Shown here piece after piece: positions 6,287 to 6,889 of a DNA stretch of 6,889 bases. The DNA is from Eubacteriales Family XIII. Incertae Sedis bacterium. Lineage in GTDB: Bacteria > Bacillota > Clostridia > Peptostreptococcales > Anaerovoracaceae. How positions within the stretch are numbered: position 1 is the first letter of the stretch; the number at the start of each line of letters is the position of its first letter. Position numbers and translations under genes: made by a program. Where the stretch lies: contig JAIRTJ010000161.1 of the NCBI GenBank assembly GCA_031254995.1, positions 1 to 6,889 on the forward strand, read 5' to 3'. The notes below the pieces were generated by a model. The model ran no database searches. It was given only the letters and a program-made list of their open reading frames with translations, and was not told the origin of the DNA.

Positions 6287-6329
6287 AATGCGCTGCGCGT
6301 CGGACAAATCGTTCGGCGCGCAGTGTGTT
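6287..6329 (+). terminator. Long hairpin after groEL, probable terminator
   Basis: An RNA stem of up to 19 bp forms from 6287-6305 and 6311-6329 around the loop AAATC, 11 nt past the groEL stop. Five pairs are G-U, which only work in plus-strand RNA. The 3' side ends in GTGTGTT followed by ATCGTT and not a clean T-run, so termination by the intrinsic mechanism may be partial; a role in protecting the 3' end of the groEL message is an alternative. Confidence 0.6.
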
Positions 6330-6364
6330 ATCGTTCCGCGACAAATTCGTCTTATCTCAGCTCA

Positions 6365-6393
6365 TTGCGAAGGGTACGCCTTGCCGATAAAAT
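6365..6393 (+). promoter_or_regulatory. Candidate promoter for the DUF2284 gene
   Basis: TTGCGA at 6365-6370 and TAAAAT at 6388-6393 are separated by 17 nt; the -10 is the same hexamer used at groES. Transcription would start near 6400, after the groEL hairpin, and give a leader of about 86 nt. Together with the hairpin this suggests the next gene is a separate unit. Confidence 0.45.
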
Positions 6394-6485
6394 GCCTGTT
6401 ATGCGAGTTGATCGGCGGCAGTGAAGATATTTTCCGACGGAGGCGTTTTTTGTTGTTCGATGATACCCGCGATAAGAGGAATGTT

Positions 6486-6889
6486 ATGAAGTACGACGCG
6501 CAAGCGTTCATAGACGAAGCTCTCGAAACGGGGTTTTCGCAGGCGCGGGAACTGAATGTTTCCGCGTTGGTCTTCATGCCTGAGGTGCGGGAGATGTGCG
6601 CTGCGGATCGTTGCGGTCAATACGGAAAGAGTTGGAGTTGTCCGCCCGCCTGCGGAAGCGTCGATGACTCGGCGAAAATAGCCGCTGATTATTCGTTCGG
6701 CATCATCGTCCAAACGATCGGCAAAATGCGGGACGATTTTGACTATGAGAACATTCAGGCGACGAGCGACAAACACAAGGACAATTTTTCCGAGCTGATC
6801 GAAAGGCTGAGGTCTCGTTACGATATCCTCCCGATGGGCGCGGGCGCTTGCGATATCTGCGGTACCTGCTCCTATCCCGACGCCCCGTG
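6486..6889 (+). CDS. DUF2284-type cysteine-rich putative metal-binding protein, N-terminal part
   Basis: Only the first 134 residues are in the window. The N-terminal half has Cys38, Cys43, Cys52 and Cys56 in a C-x4-C-x8-C-x3-C arrangement, within the stretch DRCGQYGKSWSCPPACGS. This is the signature of the DUF2284 family. A second cluster, CDICGTC (Cys122, Cys125, Cys128), is followed by SYPDAP and resembles the family's C-terminal ferredoxin-like motif. The family is widespread in anaerobes and is predicted to bind metal, possibly an iron-sulfur cluster, but no reaction is established. No signal peptide or membrane segment is visible in this part, so it is likely cytoplasmic. The ATG at 6486 is supported by AGAGGA 5 nt upstream. 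It follows groEL by 210 nt with its own candidate promoter, and nothing in the context assigns it a role. Confidence 0.88.
   Translation, partial: MKYDAQAFIDEALETGFSQARELNVSALVFMPEVREMCAADRCGQYGKSWSCPPACGSVDDSAKIAADYSFGIIVQTIGKMRDDFDYENIQATSDKHKDNFSELIERLRSRYDILPMGAGACDICGTCSYPDAP

Noticed and set aside
5322..6344. Open frame of 340 codons antisense to groEL
   Set aside because: The translation is rich in Arg, His and Asp, as expected from reading GC-rich codons on the opposite strand. It has no domain motif and no start signals.
6392..6424. Short open frame of ten codons upstream of the DUF2284 gene
   Set aside because: It lies in the leader but has no ribosome binding site, and its start overlaps the candidate -10 box, so it would not be on the message.
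6399..6776. Minus-strand open frame of 125 codons opposite the DUF2284 gene
   Set aside because: It overlaps a plus-strand gene with clear cysteine motifs and a good ribosome binding site, and its own product shows no recognisable features.

Overview
The window looks like a housekeeping-rich stretch of a bacterial chromosome, most likely an anaerobic member of the Bacillota (Clostridia-like). The grounds are a perfect CIRCE operator in front of groES-groEL, a single-membrane-style adaptor/ATPase/permease ABC set, a DUF2284-type cysteine-rich protein, AGGAG-like ribosome binding sites, and TTGACA/TAAAAT promoters. Coding DNA is moderately GC-rich by eye. The taxonomic placement is an inference from gene content, not from a search.

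Left part, minus strand (1-2613): three genes run right to left, namely an HlyD/MacA/YknX-type membrane-anchored adaptor (985-2613), a LolD/MacB-type ABC ATPase (306-974) and the N-terminal 103 residues of a MacB/FtsX-type permease (1-309, cut by the window edge). The junctions are tight: 10 nt between adaptor and ATPase, with the adaptor stop codon inside the ATPase ribosome binding site, then an ATGA overlap between ATPase and permease. This is a translationally coupled operon for a tripartite efflux or antimicrobial-peptide-type exporter. A TATAAT box about 100 nt upstream of the adaptor is its likely promoter.

Middle, minus strand (2781-3890): a complete rlmN, encoding the radical-SAM 23S rRNA/tRNA A2 methyltransferase. 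All catalytic cysteines are visible, and there is a roughly 25-30 residue insertion in its N-terminal region.

Divergent intergenic region (3891-4247): this holds two copies of a palindromic repeat (42 bp identical, about 60 bp similar, 120 bp apart), two further hairpins between them, and then the groES promoter with its CIRCE operator. The left end of the first repeat copy forms a perfect extended -10 box for rlmN. Its spacing puts the predicted transcription start on the A of the rlmN start codon, so rlmN may be transcribed as a leaderless mRNA from a promoter supplied by the repeat.

Right part, plus strand (4248-6889): groES and groEL form the HrcA/CIRCE-controlled chaperonin operon, with an unusually long GC-rich spacer between them and a strong hairpin after groEL. 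A DUF2284-type putative metal-binding protein begins at 6486, behind its own candidate promoter, and runs off the window.

I did not find a clear new multi-gene system. The most unusual signals are the repeat-borne, potentially leaderless rlmN promoter, the composite hairpin repeat itself, and the extra domain-sized insert in the ABC adaptor.
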